From Guyparkeria hydrothermalis (GTDB lineage Bacteria; Pseudomonadota; Gammaproteobacteria; Halothiobacillales; Halothiobacillaceae), in assembly GCF_023555385.1 (NCBI RefSeq), contig NZ_JAJSED010000001.1, positions 1,709,501 through 1,773,500 of the forward strand: a DNA stretch of 64,000 bases, given 5' to 3'. The notes under the pieces were generated by a model. That model was not told where the DNA came from and ran no database searches. It saw only the letters and a program-made list of their open reading frames with translations. Below are positions 1-8,156 of this stretch, in pieces (position 1 is the stretch's first letter; each line of letters begins with the position of its first letter). The position numbers and the translations under genes are program-made.

Positions 1-16
1 GACAAGGACACCCCGG

Positions 17-519
17 CGCCTTGGCCCTTCGGGCTTCCCTCGTCACCGCCGGGTTGCGAACGGGTCGGTTCGACGCGACCTCCTGTCGCGGCGAACCTCT
101 GGGCGGCGTCCATGCCGCCCAGACCCTGCAACCCGTCGGCAACGAGGCAAAGCGCAAGGGGCCCCAGGGAGTGCCAACTGAAAACTCCGAAACAACGAAT
201 CACTTTGACTACTTGGCTGAACGCACCGGCTTTCGCGGCCAAGGGCCGCTCCCACAACCACCAGATCCCGCGTGGGAGCGAGCCCCGCTCGCGAAACGCG
301 CCAACAGCGCGTGCCCAGCCCTAAGCCGCACCAAACCAATTGTTCGTGGCAATGAACCGACTGAGGCGGAAGTCCCCTTCGCCCTTGCCGAGCGGCCGGG
401 GTGACGCAGGGACGGCGCAACAAGGACGTTGCGCCGAGGTTCGCCGCGACACGACGTCGCGTCGAACCGTGCCCGTCCGCGGCAGCACGGACGGGAGGGA
501 AGCCCGCAGGGCCAAGGCG
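17..519. repeat. Composite imperfect inverted repeat
   Basis: Two pairs of arms are visible. Bases 67-98 match the reverse complement of 437-468 at 30 of 32 positions, and bases 17-41 match the reverse complement of 495-519 at 24 of 25. The segments between paired arms (42-66 and 469-494) are more diverged. This looks like two copies of one short dispersed repeat in opposite orientation about 350 bases apart, rather than transposon ends, because no transposase or target duplication is seen. Confidence 0.7.
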
Positions 520-538
520 AGGGGTGCCCTTCTCTTTG

Positions 539-572
539 GGCCCTTTCTCTTGGGCAAGCAAGAGAAAGGGCC
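539..572. repeat. 14-bp perfect hairpin in intergenic repeat
   Basis: Bases 539-552 and 559-572 are exact reverse complements (GGCCCTTTCTCTTG and its complement) around a six-base loop GGCAAG. There is no T-run on either side, so it is not a standard intrinsic terminator. It is probably part of the same repeat family as the surrounding inverted repeat. Confidence 0.75.
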
Positions 573-700
573 TCGCGCGCTTGGCAACGAAGCCCAACCG
601 AGTAGCTCAGCAAATCAAGCGTGCGAAGTCTTAGTTATTCAAAAAAGTTCTCCCGCTCTTTTCAGGGCTAGGCCACCCCATCCGTTAGGGACGAGTTCCG

Positions 701-1489
701 CTACACTTTTGAAAGTGCGGATTCCAAAAGTGCCTTCTTTCTCTTCCGGTCAATCTCCGGGTCTTCTTTTTGGAGATACTCAACTGCGGACAAGTCATCG
801 CCACGTTTTCTGTTTTGGCGCGGTTCTAATGCTTCAATAAGCACCGCTTCCATAGCAGGCACGATCTTTTTCGCGACATAGCTGTCCGGAAGACCGCAAA
901 GATCCCCTTTGTCAGAGACAGGGAGCAATCCAAACCAAGAAAACCTGTCCCACCTTGTGGACAGACGATCGGCAGTGTGCTCATACAGGCGTTTGCCCAA
1001 AGGTCTATCGGTTGACCTCCCGACGTAAATAATTTCTCTGCCGTCGTAAAGGAGATAAATGCCGACCTGATCGCAAAAATTTACCGCCTCTGCTCCAATC
1101 TGCTGCATCCCTAGAATTCTTGGACGTGCGCCCCAATCAACGTAGTCCCGCCGCCAGTACATTCCGAAGGACGAAATTATGTCGTATTGGCTTTCAGAAC
1201 CGTTCTCATCATCAAACTGCCCTTTCACTGGCACCGGCTTGTCACTGGAGCCATCCTTCTCACGAAGCATAAACTCTCCCCGGCCAACCTTTTGGAAGGG
1301 GGAGTTCTCGCCGTCCTTGCTGATTGAAGAGGTTAAATTTGCACTCACTGTCGCCGGCGGCGTAGCCCCGACATTGGTCCTCAGGCCTCGGCTAACAATT
1401 TCGTCAGCGATATCTTTGTAGTGCATTGCGCCGCCAGTGTCTTTCAGCACTTTTTCTATGGCCTTCCGCCAAGTCAATTCTTTCGGCAC
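701..1489 (-). CDS. HARE-HTH / GIY-YIG nuclease-domain protein
   Basis: A 262-residue protein with two parts. Residues about 3-77 look like a HARE-HTH (HB1/ASXL/restriction endonuclease) winged helix, a domain often fused to restriction enzymes and other DNA-acting proteins. Residues about 140-230 look like a GIY-YIG nuclease fold: G143-I144-Y145, Y155-V156-G157, R167, H171, E219 and N226 stand where the family has its catalytic and structural residues. The start is GTG with GGAG upstream. The gene is visibly richer in A+T than its neighbours and lies next to repeats, so transfer is likely. Target and role are unknown; a restriction-like or defence role is a guess. No methyltransferase or partner gene is adjacent. 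Confidence 0.75.
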   Translation of the reverse strand: MPKELTWRKAIEKVLKDTGGAMHYKDIADEIVSRGLRTNVGATPPATVSANLTSSISKDGENSPFQKVGRGEFMLREKDGSSDKPVPVKGQFDDENGSESQYDIISSFGMYWRRDYVDWGARPRILGMQQIGAEAVNFCDQVGIYLLYDGREIIYVGRSTDRPLGKRLYEHTADRLSTRWDRFSWFGLLPVSDKGDLCGLPDSYVAKKIVPAMEAVLIEALEPRQNRKRGDDLSAVEYLQKEDPEIDRKRKKALLESALSKV

Positions 1490-1569
1490 ACCATCTCCTT
1501 TCGAATAGGCTCGACTACCTGCAATTAAACATACCTAAAAGGAGGGATAAGAGCCCTTCACCTTACCCC

Positions 1570-2019
1570 TCAATTCTGACCACTGGCATCTGCACCACCA
1601 AACAACTCGTCAATCAATGGCTCGATCTTGCTGCGTGTCGGACCGAACTTGTCCATCCGGCCGCCGCCGTTGCGGGCGTCGTACGTGGCTCGACCTTCAA
1701 GACCCTCGCGGTCGTAGACCTGGATATCGGCATAGGAGAGGTACATCGCCATATCCCAGCGCCAGTTGGCGGTGTATTCGAGGAAGTGCGAGCAGTCCGC
1801 CGGGCGTTCTCCGGAATAGACCTCGGTGGTCAGGCCGTGCGCCTCGATCAGTTCGCACATGGTCGGCTCGAACCCGTCCATGAGCACGGCGGGGTTGGTT
1901 TCTACGCAGACGCGCTCGATATTCGCGTCCGTTACCGGCTGGACGGACTGCGTGATGGAGCAGCCCATCAGTCCCAACGTCATCCCTGCAGCCGCGGCCG
2001 CTTTCACTACTGGCGACAT
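1570..2019 (-). CDS. Sbal_3080-type lipoprotein
   Basis: A lipoprotein of 149 residues when started at the ATG at 2019, which has AAGGAGGG just upstream; a longer frame begins at 2076 but lacks such a site. The N-terminus has a short hydrophobic stretch ending in a lipobox, LMGC, then SITQSVQPV. The body, with NIERVCVETNPAVL and a Trp/Tyr-rich middle, resembles the Sbal_3080 lipoprotein family, whose function is not known. It is probably anchored in the outer or inner membrane. It stands alone, between the acquired-looking nuclease gene and a membrane protein. Confidence 0.7.
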   Translation of the reverse strand: MSPVVKAAAAAGMTLGLMGCSITQSVQPVTDANIERVCVETNPAVLMDGFEPTMCELIEAHGLTTEVYSGERPADCSHFLEYTANWRWDMAMYLSYADIQVYDREGLEGRATYDARNGGGRMDKFGPTRSKIEPLIDELFGGADASGQN

Positions 2020-2187
2020 ACGCCCTCCTTGCTTGTCATGGGTCGCACAAAAAATGATCAGCATGCGGCTGACCATATTTTTGCAGCCCAGTCTCGCACG
2101 TTCACCCGACCGCCGATAGCTATCACTCGGGATACATCAGCCATGAGCAAGAGAAATCAGGGCATGAGGAACTGCGCGCGCAAGCGA

Positions 2188-2577
2188 TTACGTCTGCAAC
2201 CTTGCATGCAGTCGCCCACCAAGCCAGGCGCAAGGTAACGCGGCGACAGCGAGGCCGAAGTAGTACCAACCCGGACCGAAGAACTGCAGGGGCAACAGAA
2301 CGGCCGCGGCAACGGCAAAAATCACGGCCTCGACGACGCCCAGGACGAGCGCATGAGCCATTGGATGCGAAGGCGCCACCCTCGCAGCGAGATAGCCACC
2401 CAGGACGACGACAACGGACCGATAGATGAGCGCAGCCGCCGGGTCACCATGCGGCAACCACCCGACTATGCGCACAAGCTGGTTGGTGCCCAATGACAAC
2501 ACCTGAACCACAACCAGTCCCAAGACAACCGCTAGCACACTGAGCAGCCGGTGGCGCAACCGGGAATGGCCACTCAT
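2188..2577 (-). CDS. Small four-helix membrane protein
   Basis: A hydrophobic protein of 129 residues from the ATG at 2577 (a TTG at 2601 in frame is less likely). Four membrane segments are apparent, at roughly residues 10-30, 50-70, 75-97 and 102-120. No motif points to a function and I do not recognise the family. It lies 87 bases downstream of the aldehyde dehydrogenase gene in the same direction and could be the last gene of that transcript. Confidence 0.55.
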   Translation of the reverse strand: MSGHSRLRHRLLSVLAVVLGLVVVQVLSLGTNQLVRIVGWLPHGDPAAALIYRSVVVVLGGYLAARVAPSHPMAHALVLGVVEAVIFAVAAAVLLPLQFFGPGWYYFGLAVAALPCAWLGGRLHARLQT

Positions 2578-2663
2578 CACTTCCCGGCCTTGGGACGACA
2601 AAAGCCCGGGCTCGCACCCAGGCTTTTCCTGAACAAAACATCGGCCGGCATGACGTGGCCGAG

Positions 2664-4040
2664 TCAGTCCTGTTTCGGCCCCACCCAGACCTGCTGGGCG
2701 TTGACGAACATCTTGATGCCGTGCGGACCGAGCTCGCGGCCGTATCCCGAGCGCTTGATGCCACCGCTGGGCAGGCGCGGGTCGGTCTTGACGATGCCGT
2801 TGATGGAGACCTGGCCGGCCTCGACATCACGGGCCATGTGGATGGCCTTGGGCACGCCGCTGGTCCAGATGGCCGCACCCAGCCCGTACTTGGTGCTGTT
2901 GGCCTTCTCGAGTGCTTCGTCGGCGTCACGCGCGGAGATGGCGACGGCGATCGGGCCGAAGGTTTCCTCGCAGAAGGCGACCATGGAGTCGTCCACGTCG
3001 GCCAGCAGGGTGACCGGGTAGAAGAAGCCGTCGCCCTCGGGCATCTCGCCGCCGAGCAGGCAGCGGGCGCCCGCCTCGACCGAGGCCTGCACCTGCCGAT
3101 GCAGCCCCTCGCGCAATTCGTCTCGAGCGATCGGCCCGACATCGGTGGCCTCCTCGCGCGGGTCGCCCATGGTCAGCCGCTCGAGGCGGACCTTCATCAT
3201 GTCGAGGAACTGCTCGTAGACGGACTCCTCGATGATGATGCGCTTGGCCGCGATGCACGATTGGCCGGCATTGATGATCCGCGAGAGCACCACCGTGTCG
3301 GCGGCGGCCTCGAGATCGGCATCCGCCAGCACGATCACCGGGTCCGAGCCGCCCAGTTCGAGCACTGCCGGCTTGATCTGGCGGGCCGCGGTGGCCGCGA
3401 CAATCGAACCGGCACGGTCCGAGCCGGTGAACGAGACGGCACGCACGCACTCGGTCTCGATCGCGCCCTGGATGTCCTCGGTTTCCAGCGGCAGGTTCTG
3501 GAACACGCCCTGCGGGAAACCGGCCTTCTCGAAGGATTCCGCGATGCCCGCCGCGCAGGCCGGCACGTGGGCATCGTGCTTCATCACGCAGGTGTTGCCG
3601 GCCATCAGCGCCGGGGCGGCAAAACGAAAGGCCAGCCAGAACGGCGCGTTCCACGGCAGGATGCCCAGCACCGTGCCGATCGGAAGGTACTGCACGTAGC
3701 TGACCGTGGCATCCGAGCTGATCATTTCCGGCTCGAGATACTTCTCGGCGTGCCGGGCGTAGTGCTCGGCGCACCAGGCCGCCTTGTCCACCTCGCCGCG
3801 CGCCTCGCGGATCGGCTTGCCCATCTCGTCGGTCATCAGCAGGGCCAGGCGCTCGCGGTCGTCGCGCATCACCTTGGCCACGCGCCTCAGCAGATCGGCG
3901 CGCTCCTCGAAGCTGGTCTTGCGCCAGTCGCGATAGGCCGCCTCACTACGCTCGAGCACCGTATCGCGCTGGGCCGGATCCATGACCGGAAATTCATGCA
4001 GTTTCTGGCCGTTGGTCGGGTTGATGACGGTCTGGGTCAT
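2664..4040 (-). CDS. NAD-dependent aldehyde dehydrogenase (DoeC/SSADH-like)
   Basis: A full-length 458-residue aldehyde dehydrogenase. The general base E228 lies in ELGGSD and the catalytic cysteine is C262 in GQSCIA; SFTGSD at 203-208 marks the cofactor site. It resembles succinate-semialdehyde dehydrogenases. Its ATG overlaps the stop of the M24 hydrolase gene by four bases (ATGA), so the two are translationally coupled. In ectoine breakdown, DoeC oxidises aspartate semialdehyde to aspartate, and the neighbours make that the best guess. The exact substrate cannot be told from sequence alone; succinate semialdehyde is the main alternative. Confidence 0.8.
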   Translation of the reverse strand: MTQTVINPTNGQKLHEFPVMDPAQRDTVLERSEAAYRDWRKTSFEERADLLRRVAKVMRDDRERLALLMTDEMGKPIREARGEVDKAAWCAEHYARHAEKYLEPEMISSDATVSYVQYLPIGTVLGILPWNAPFWLAFRFAAPALMAGNTCVMKHDAHVPACAAGIAESFEKAGFPQGVFQNLPLETEDIQGAIETECVRAVSFTGSDRAGSIVAATAARQIKPAVLELGGSDPVIVLADADLEAAADTVVLSRIINAGQSCIAAKRIIIEESVYEQFLDMMKVRLERLTMGDPREEATDVGPIARDELREGLHRQVQASVEAGARCLLGGEMPEGDGFFYPVTLLADVDDSMVAFCEETFGPIAVAISARDADEALEKANSTKYGLGAAIWTSGVPKAIHMARDVEAGQVSINGIVKTDPRLPSGGIKRSGYGRELGPHGIKMFVNAQQVWVGPKQD

Positions 4041-5338
4041 GAGGCGCGGGTCTCCTTGGAGTGCTTCTGCTCCGGCTTGGTCTTCGAATCGGACTCGGGC
4101 TTCGCCTTCTTGCTGCCGGCATCCGCGTTGAGCAGTTCGATCTTCGGCTCGTCGGGGATCTCGCGCTTGGCCTCTTCGCGCTTGACGGTGAAGTCCTGCG
4201 GCATGTCGAAGAACGACTCGCAGCCATCCTTGGTGATGTAGATGGTGTCGGAGATGCCGCAGGTCTTGTCACCGTCCACGCCCCAGGCCCAGGGGATGAT
4301 GTGGAAGGTCATGCCCTCGCGCAGGATGGTCTTGTCACCGTGCATCAGGCTGAGGATGTAGCCCTCGTCCCAGCTGGGCGGGAAGGCGATGCCGATGGAA
4401 TAGCCCGAGCGGGTGATCAGCTTCCCGTGGGCATCGTCGACCGTCATGATCGAGCGGACCAGGTTGTCTGCATCCGAGACGGTGACTCCCGGGCGGATCA
4501 GCGCCTTGACCCGTTCGAGCGCCTCCTTCATCCGCTCCTGCGCCTTCCACATCAGCTCGGTGGGCTCGCCGAGCACGGCAGTGCGCATCATCGCGGTGTG
4601 ATAGCGGCGGTAGCAGCCGGCGACCTCGAGGAAGACGTGCTCGCCCGGCTTGACCACGCGGCCCTCCCAGGTGGCGTGGCCGATCATGGTGCGCGGCCCG
4701 GAGGTCACGTAGGGCATCACCGCCGGGGGTTCACCGCCGGCGCGGAACATGCCGGCACTGATCTCCGCGCCGATCTCGTTCTCGGTCACGCCGGCCTTGC
4801 AGGCCTCGAGGCCCGCCTTCATGCCCGCTTCGGTGGCGATGGCCGCGCGGCGCATGATCTCGAACTCGTGCTTGGACTTGGTCCGGCGACCACACTCGAC
4901 GATGCCGAAGCAGTCCAAGAGCTTCGCCCCGGTCAGCGTGGTGTGCAGCGCATCCTGCTGGTAGGCCGGGAAGAAGTAGCTGTTGCGCTCGTAGCCGATG
5001 TACTTGTTCGCCAGGCCGAACTCCTTGAGAGAGGAGACCAGCATCTGGATGGCATCACCCGTGTCCGGGTACGGCCGGGTGATCTCCACCCAGGTCCGCG
5101 CGTGGACATTGGACTCCTCCATGGTGCGGGTGATCATGAATGGCTCGTCGTCGAGCGGCACCACCAGTGCCTGGAAGAACGAGTACCCCGTCGTCTGGTA
5201 GTCGGTGAGGTACATCAGGTTCTCGGGGTCGGTGATGATCACCGCGTCGAGCAGCCGTTCGGCCATGCGCATGCGCAGCTCGCCGAGCCGGCGCTCGTAT
5301 TCCTCCATCGGGAATGTCATGTCGTCACGTTGGCGCAT
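4037..5338 (-). CDS. doeA: M24-family hydrolase, probable ectoine hydrolase (DoeA/EutD-like)
   Basis: A 433-residue pita-bread-fold protein: creatinase-type N-domain (about 12-150) and M24 domain (about 155-390), then a Lys/Glu-rich tail. Ordinary M24 peptidases bind two metals; here the first two aspartate ligands appear replaced by E238 (FLEVAG) and H247 (YHTAMMRT), as in creatinase-like, metal-independent members. The region RSGYSIGIAFPP is typical of ectoine hydrolases, which open the ectoine ring to acetyl-diaminobutyrate. Start is the ATG at 5338 with GGAGGG upstream, just after the transaminase stop. DddP-type DMSP lyases are also M24 members and remain an alternative, but the EctB-like neighbour favours ectoine. 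Confidence 0.65.
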   Translation of the reverse strand: MRQRDDMTFPMEEYERRLGELRMRMAERLLDAVIITDPENLMYLTDYQTTGYSFFQALVVPLDDEPFMITRTMEESNVHARTWVEITRPYPDTGDAIQMLVSSLKEFGLANKYIGYERNSYFFPAYQQDALHTTLTGAKLLDCFGIVECGRRTKSKHEFEIMRRAAIATEAGMKAGLEACKAGVTENEIGAEISAGMFRAGGEPPAVMPYVTSGPRTMIGHATWEGRVVKPGEHVFLEVAGCYRRYHTAMMRTAVLGEPTELMWKAQERMKEALERVKALIRPGVTVSDADNLVRSIMTVDDAHGKLITRSGYSIGIAFPPSWDEGYILSLMHGDKTILREGMTFHIIPWAWGVDGDKTCGISDTIYITKDGCESFFDMPQDFTVKREEAKREIPDEPKIELLNADAGSKKAKPESDSKTKPEQKHSKETRAS

Positions 5339-5341
5339 GGG

Positions 5342-6616
5342 TCAGCCCTCCACCTGTGCATCGACGGCCTGCTCGAACAGGTCGAGCCCCTCGGCAAGGT
5401 CGTCATCGGGAATGGTCAGCGGCGGGATCAACTTGATCACCTGGCCGCGCGACCCGCAGACCGCCGCCAGCAGGCCACGGTCGAAACATTCGCGCGCGAT
5501 GCGCTTGGATAGATCGCCGTCGATGAAGTCGATCGCCTGCATCATGCCGCGGCCGCGCACGGCGAAGCGCGGGTACTTCTCGGCGATCTTCTCCAGGCGC
5601 TTCTTGATCACCTCGCCCTTGCGGCGGGTCTCGTCCATGAACGCCGGGTCGTCGAAGTAACCCAGCGCCACGGTGCCGGCGATGAACGACAGGTCCTGGC
5701 CGCGGAAGGTGCCGGTGTGCTCGCCCGGCGCCCAGTGCTTGTCGTGCTCGGGCTTGTTGAGGTTCATCGCCATCGGCGTGCCGAAGCCGCCGATACCCTT
5801 GGCCAGCGTGACGATGTCCGGGTCGAGGTCCATCTCCTCGAAGGAGAAGTACGGACCGGTCCGGCCACAGCCGACCTGGATGTCGTCGACGATAAACAGC
5901 GCGCCGAGATCATGGGCGAGATCCTGGACGCCCTTGAGCCACTCCTCCGAGGCGACGCGCACGCCACCCTCGGCCTGAATGGTCTCGACCAGGAACGCCG
6001 CGGGCTTGGGCAGCCCCGAGGACGGGTCGTCGTACAGATCGCGCATGCGTTCGAGCGAGGCCATGCCGCAGCCGAGCTGGCAGTTCGGGCAGGGGGTCTC
6101 GCAGCCGAAGGCCTGGTGGACGACGTTGTTCAGCGGCACGCCGGCGGCGTTGCGGAAGTGGGCGTTGGTGGTCGCGGCCAGCGCACCGAGCGTCATGCCG
6201 TGGAAGGCATGGTGGAAGGAAACCACCTGCTCGCGGCCGGTGACGCGACGGGCCAGCTTGAGCGCGGCCTCGACGGCATTCGTGCCGGTCGGGCCGACGA
6301 ACTGCAGCCGATAGTCCATGTCGCGCGGCTTGAGGATGGTATCGACGAACTTGGTGATGAAGGCCCGCTTGGCGCTGGTGTACATGTCCAGGCTGTGGGC
6401 GACGCCATCGTTCTGGATGTAGTCGATGATGGCGTCCTTCATCTTCGGGTCGTTGTGCCCGAAATTGAGCACCCCGGCGCCGGCGTAGAAATCGATGTAA
6501 CTACGGCCCTGCTCGTCGGTCTGGCGGGCATTGCTCGCCGAATGGAAGACCGTGGGCGCCGCGCGGCAGTACGCGCGGATTTCGGATTCCCACTGCTCGA
6601 ACGCCTGCATGTGCAT
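5342..6616 (-). CDS. EctB-like diaminobutyrate transaminase with Cys-rich insertion (DoeD role)
   Basis: A class III PLP aminotransferase of 424 residues. The best start is the ATG at 6616, with AGGGGAG eight bases upstream; the open frame extends to 6700. It strongly resembles EctB-type diaminobutyrate-2-oxoglutarate transaminases (DFYAGAGVLNFGHN, GPTGTNAVEAALKLAR, DDIQVGCGRTGP, GTFRGQ), with K273 in LAKGIGG as the likely PLP lysine. Residues 172-183 hold an unusual cluster, C172, C176, C179 and C183 (C-x3-C-x2-C-x3-C), which looks like a metal site and which I do not recall in ordinary EctB. No ectA or ectC is nearby, so a degradative role (diaminobutyrate to aspartate semialdehyde) is inferred. 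Confidence 0.75.
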   Translation of the reverse strand: MHMQAFEQWESEIRAYCRAAPTVFHSASNARQTDEQGRSYIDFYAGAGVLNFGHNDPKMKDAIIDYIQNDGVAHSLDMYTSAKRAFITKFVDTILKPRDMDYRLQFVGPTGTNAVEAALKLARRVTGREQVVSFHHAFHGMTLGALAATTNAHFRNAAGVPLNNVVHQAFGCETPCPNCQLGCGMASLERMRDLYDDPSSGLPKPAAFLVETIQAEGGVRVASEEWLKGVQDLAHDLGALFIVDDIQVGCGRTGPYFSFEEMDLDPDIVTLAKGIGGFGTPMAMNLNKPEHDKHWAPGEHTGTFRGQDLSFIAGTVALGYFDDPAFMDETRRKGEVIKKRLEKIAEKYPRFAVRGRGMMQAIDFIDGDLSKRIARECFDRGLLAAVCGSRGQVIKLIPPLTIPDDDLAEGLDLFEQAVDAQVEG

Positions 6617-6735
6617 TGGCCATTCTCCCCTGGTTGCAGATGGTGTCGTCCCGCCGCCTCGCAGCGGGGCGCCCGGCCGGTTTCCCGGCGTGTCAGTCAC
6701 AGACCTTGCAAGAGACAGGCCTGCCCGTTTGACGT

Positions 6736-7902
6736 TCAGCCCGCGGCGTCGATCGGCAGCCCGACGATGTCGGCGAAGAGCCGCCCCACCGGGTCGATCA
6801 GCCGGTCGTTGAAGTCATAGCGCGGGTTGTGACAGGGCCAGTGATGGCCCTCGCCGTCGTCGGCGCCGATCAGAGCGAAGGCGCCCGGCACCTCCCGAAG
6901 GTAGTAGCTGAAATCCTCGGACGCCATGATCGGCACCGGCAGCGCGTCATCGCGCCAATCGGCACCCAGCACGCGCGCCAATGCACCACGATAGTGCGCG
7001 GCGGCCTCGGGGTGGTTGACGGTGGCGTGATAGCGGGGAGTGAAGGTGACCCGGGCCTCGACGCCGTAAGCGGCAGCCGTGTCGCGGACGACCTGCTCGA
7101 GATGCTCGGCGACGGCGTCGCGCTCCTCGGTGCTGCCCACGCGCACCGAACCGGCCAGCCGGGCGGTGTCGGGGATGGCGGTAATCGCGCCACCGGCCTC
7201 GAAGGTTGTCACGCTGACCACCGCGCTCGCCTGAGGCGCGATCCGGCGCGAGACGATCTGCTGGATCGACTGCACCACGGCCGAGCCGGCCAGCACCGGA
7301 TCACGGCAGATCTCCGGCTGGCTGGCGTGCCCGCCGCTGCCCTTGAGCCGGATCTCGAAGATGCCGTTCGCACCCATCACCGGGCCGTCCGGGCAGACCG
7401 CCTTGCCATACGGGATCGCCGGCCAGTTGTGCCAGCCGAAGACCCAGTCGACGCCCTTGAGCGCCCCGTCAGCGATCATCTCGCGCGCACCGTGACCGCC
7501 TTCCTCGGCCGGCTGGAACAGCAGGGTCACCGGACCGGGAAGCTCGTCCTCGCAGGTCTTGAGCCAGCGACCCACCGCCAGCAGGGTGGCGGTATGCCCG
7601 TCGTGTCCGCAGGCATGCATGATGCCCGGCGTGCCGGAGGACCAGTCCTTGCCGCTGATCTCGTCGATCGGCAGTGCGTCGATATCGGCGCGCAGGGCGA
7701 TGTGCCGGCCGGTCGCCTCGGGAGCAAGGTGGGCAACCGTGCCGGTGCCGGCACAGGCACGCCAGGGGATGCCGAGGTGATCGAGTTCCGTGCGGATAGT
7801 GCCGGCCGTGGCGTGCTCCTGCCAGGTCAGCTCCGGGGACTGGTGCAGGCGACGGCGGAAGGCCGTGGCCTGGTCGGCGATGTCGTTCCAGATCGAGAGC
7901 AC
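6736..7902 (-). CDS. M20-family amidohydrolase (DoeB2-like)
   Basis: A 388-residue amidohydrolase of the hippurate hydrolase / N-acyl amino acid deacylase type. Metal-binding and catalytic residues are visible: C98, H100 and H103 in HACGHDGHTA, E133/E134 in PAEEGG, H158 in GWHNW, and a late CHNPRYDF. It starts at GTG 7902 with AGGAGG upstream. Such enzymes occur in ectoine-degradation clusters as DoeB2, where they may deacetylate N-acetyl-diaminobutyrate. Here it is the first gene of the four-gene run and no separate DoeB/EutE-type deacetylase is present, so it may be the sole deacetylase. That assignment is inference. Confidence 0.75.
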   Translation of the reverse strand: MLSIWNDIADQATAFRRRLHQSPELTWQEHATAGTIRTELDHLGIPWRACAGTGTVAHLAPEATGRHIALRADIDALPIDEISGKDWSSGTPGIMHACGHDGHTATLLAVGRWLKTCEDELPGPVTLLFQPAEEGGHGAREMIADGALKGVDWVFGWHNWPAIPYGKAVCPDGPVMGANGIFEIRLKGSGGHASQPEICRDPVLAGSAVVQSIQQIVSRRIAPQASAVVSVTTFEAGGAITAIPDTARLAGSVRVGSTEERDAVAEHLEQVVRDTAAAYGVEARVTFTPRYHATVNHPEAAAHYRGALARVLGADWRDDALPVPIMASEDFSYYLREVPGAFALIGADDGEGHHWPCHNPRYDFNDRLIDPVGRLFADIVGLPIDAAG

Positions 7903-8156
7903 CGCGGGCCTCCTGTGGGCGCCGGCCGCAGCCGGGCACCAAAGCGGGTCGGAGAGAGTCGGGCGGCGGCCGCCCGATGATTCGAGCTAATCACAGGTCC
8001 GCCACCAGGCGCAACCGCTGTCGTGGCGGCGCCGCGCGGCCGGATGGCAGTCGGGGGTTGAGAAACTTCCGAGACGTCCCAAGGTCTCCGAACAACGAAC
8101 AATTTCTCTGATACATTCCCAAGCCACGCTTATTTACCTGATCGGGGGAGCATTCA
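7903..8156. promoter_or_regulatory. Divergent intergenic region
   Basis: This 254-base gap separates the leftward M20-led gene run from the rightward persulfide dioxygenase gene and must carry promoters for both. A possible extended -10 (TGATACAT) sits at about 8109-8116 for the rightward gene, without a good -35. No regulator gene and no clear operator were found. Confidence 0.35.

Larger units (their letters stand above)
1..700. other. Non-coding region with repeats, no convincing gene
   Basis: About 700 bases hold only overlapping short reading frames on both strands, of low complexity and without recognisable domains. The stretch is dominated by an imperfect inverted repeat (arms about 17-98 and 437-519) and a hairpin at 539-572. 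Such arms translate into misleading Arg/Gly/Pro-rich peptides and resemble dispersed intergenic repeats of high-GC proteobacteria. The left part may continue beyond the window. Confidence 0.7.

Noticed and set aside
43-840. Several overlapping frames of 70-180 codons in the first 840 bases
   Set aside because: They follow the inverted repeat and have translated-repeat composition; none has a domain or good ribosome site.
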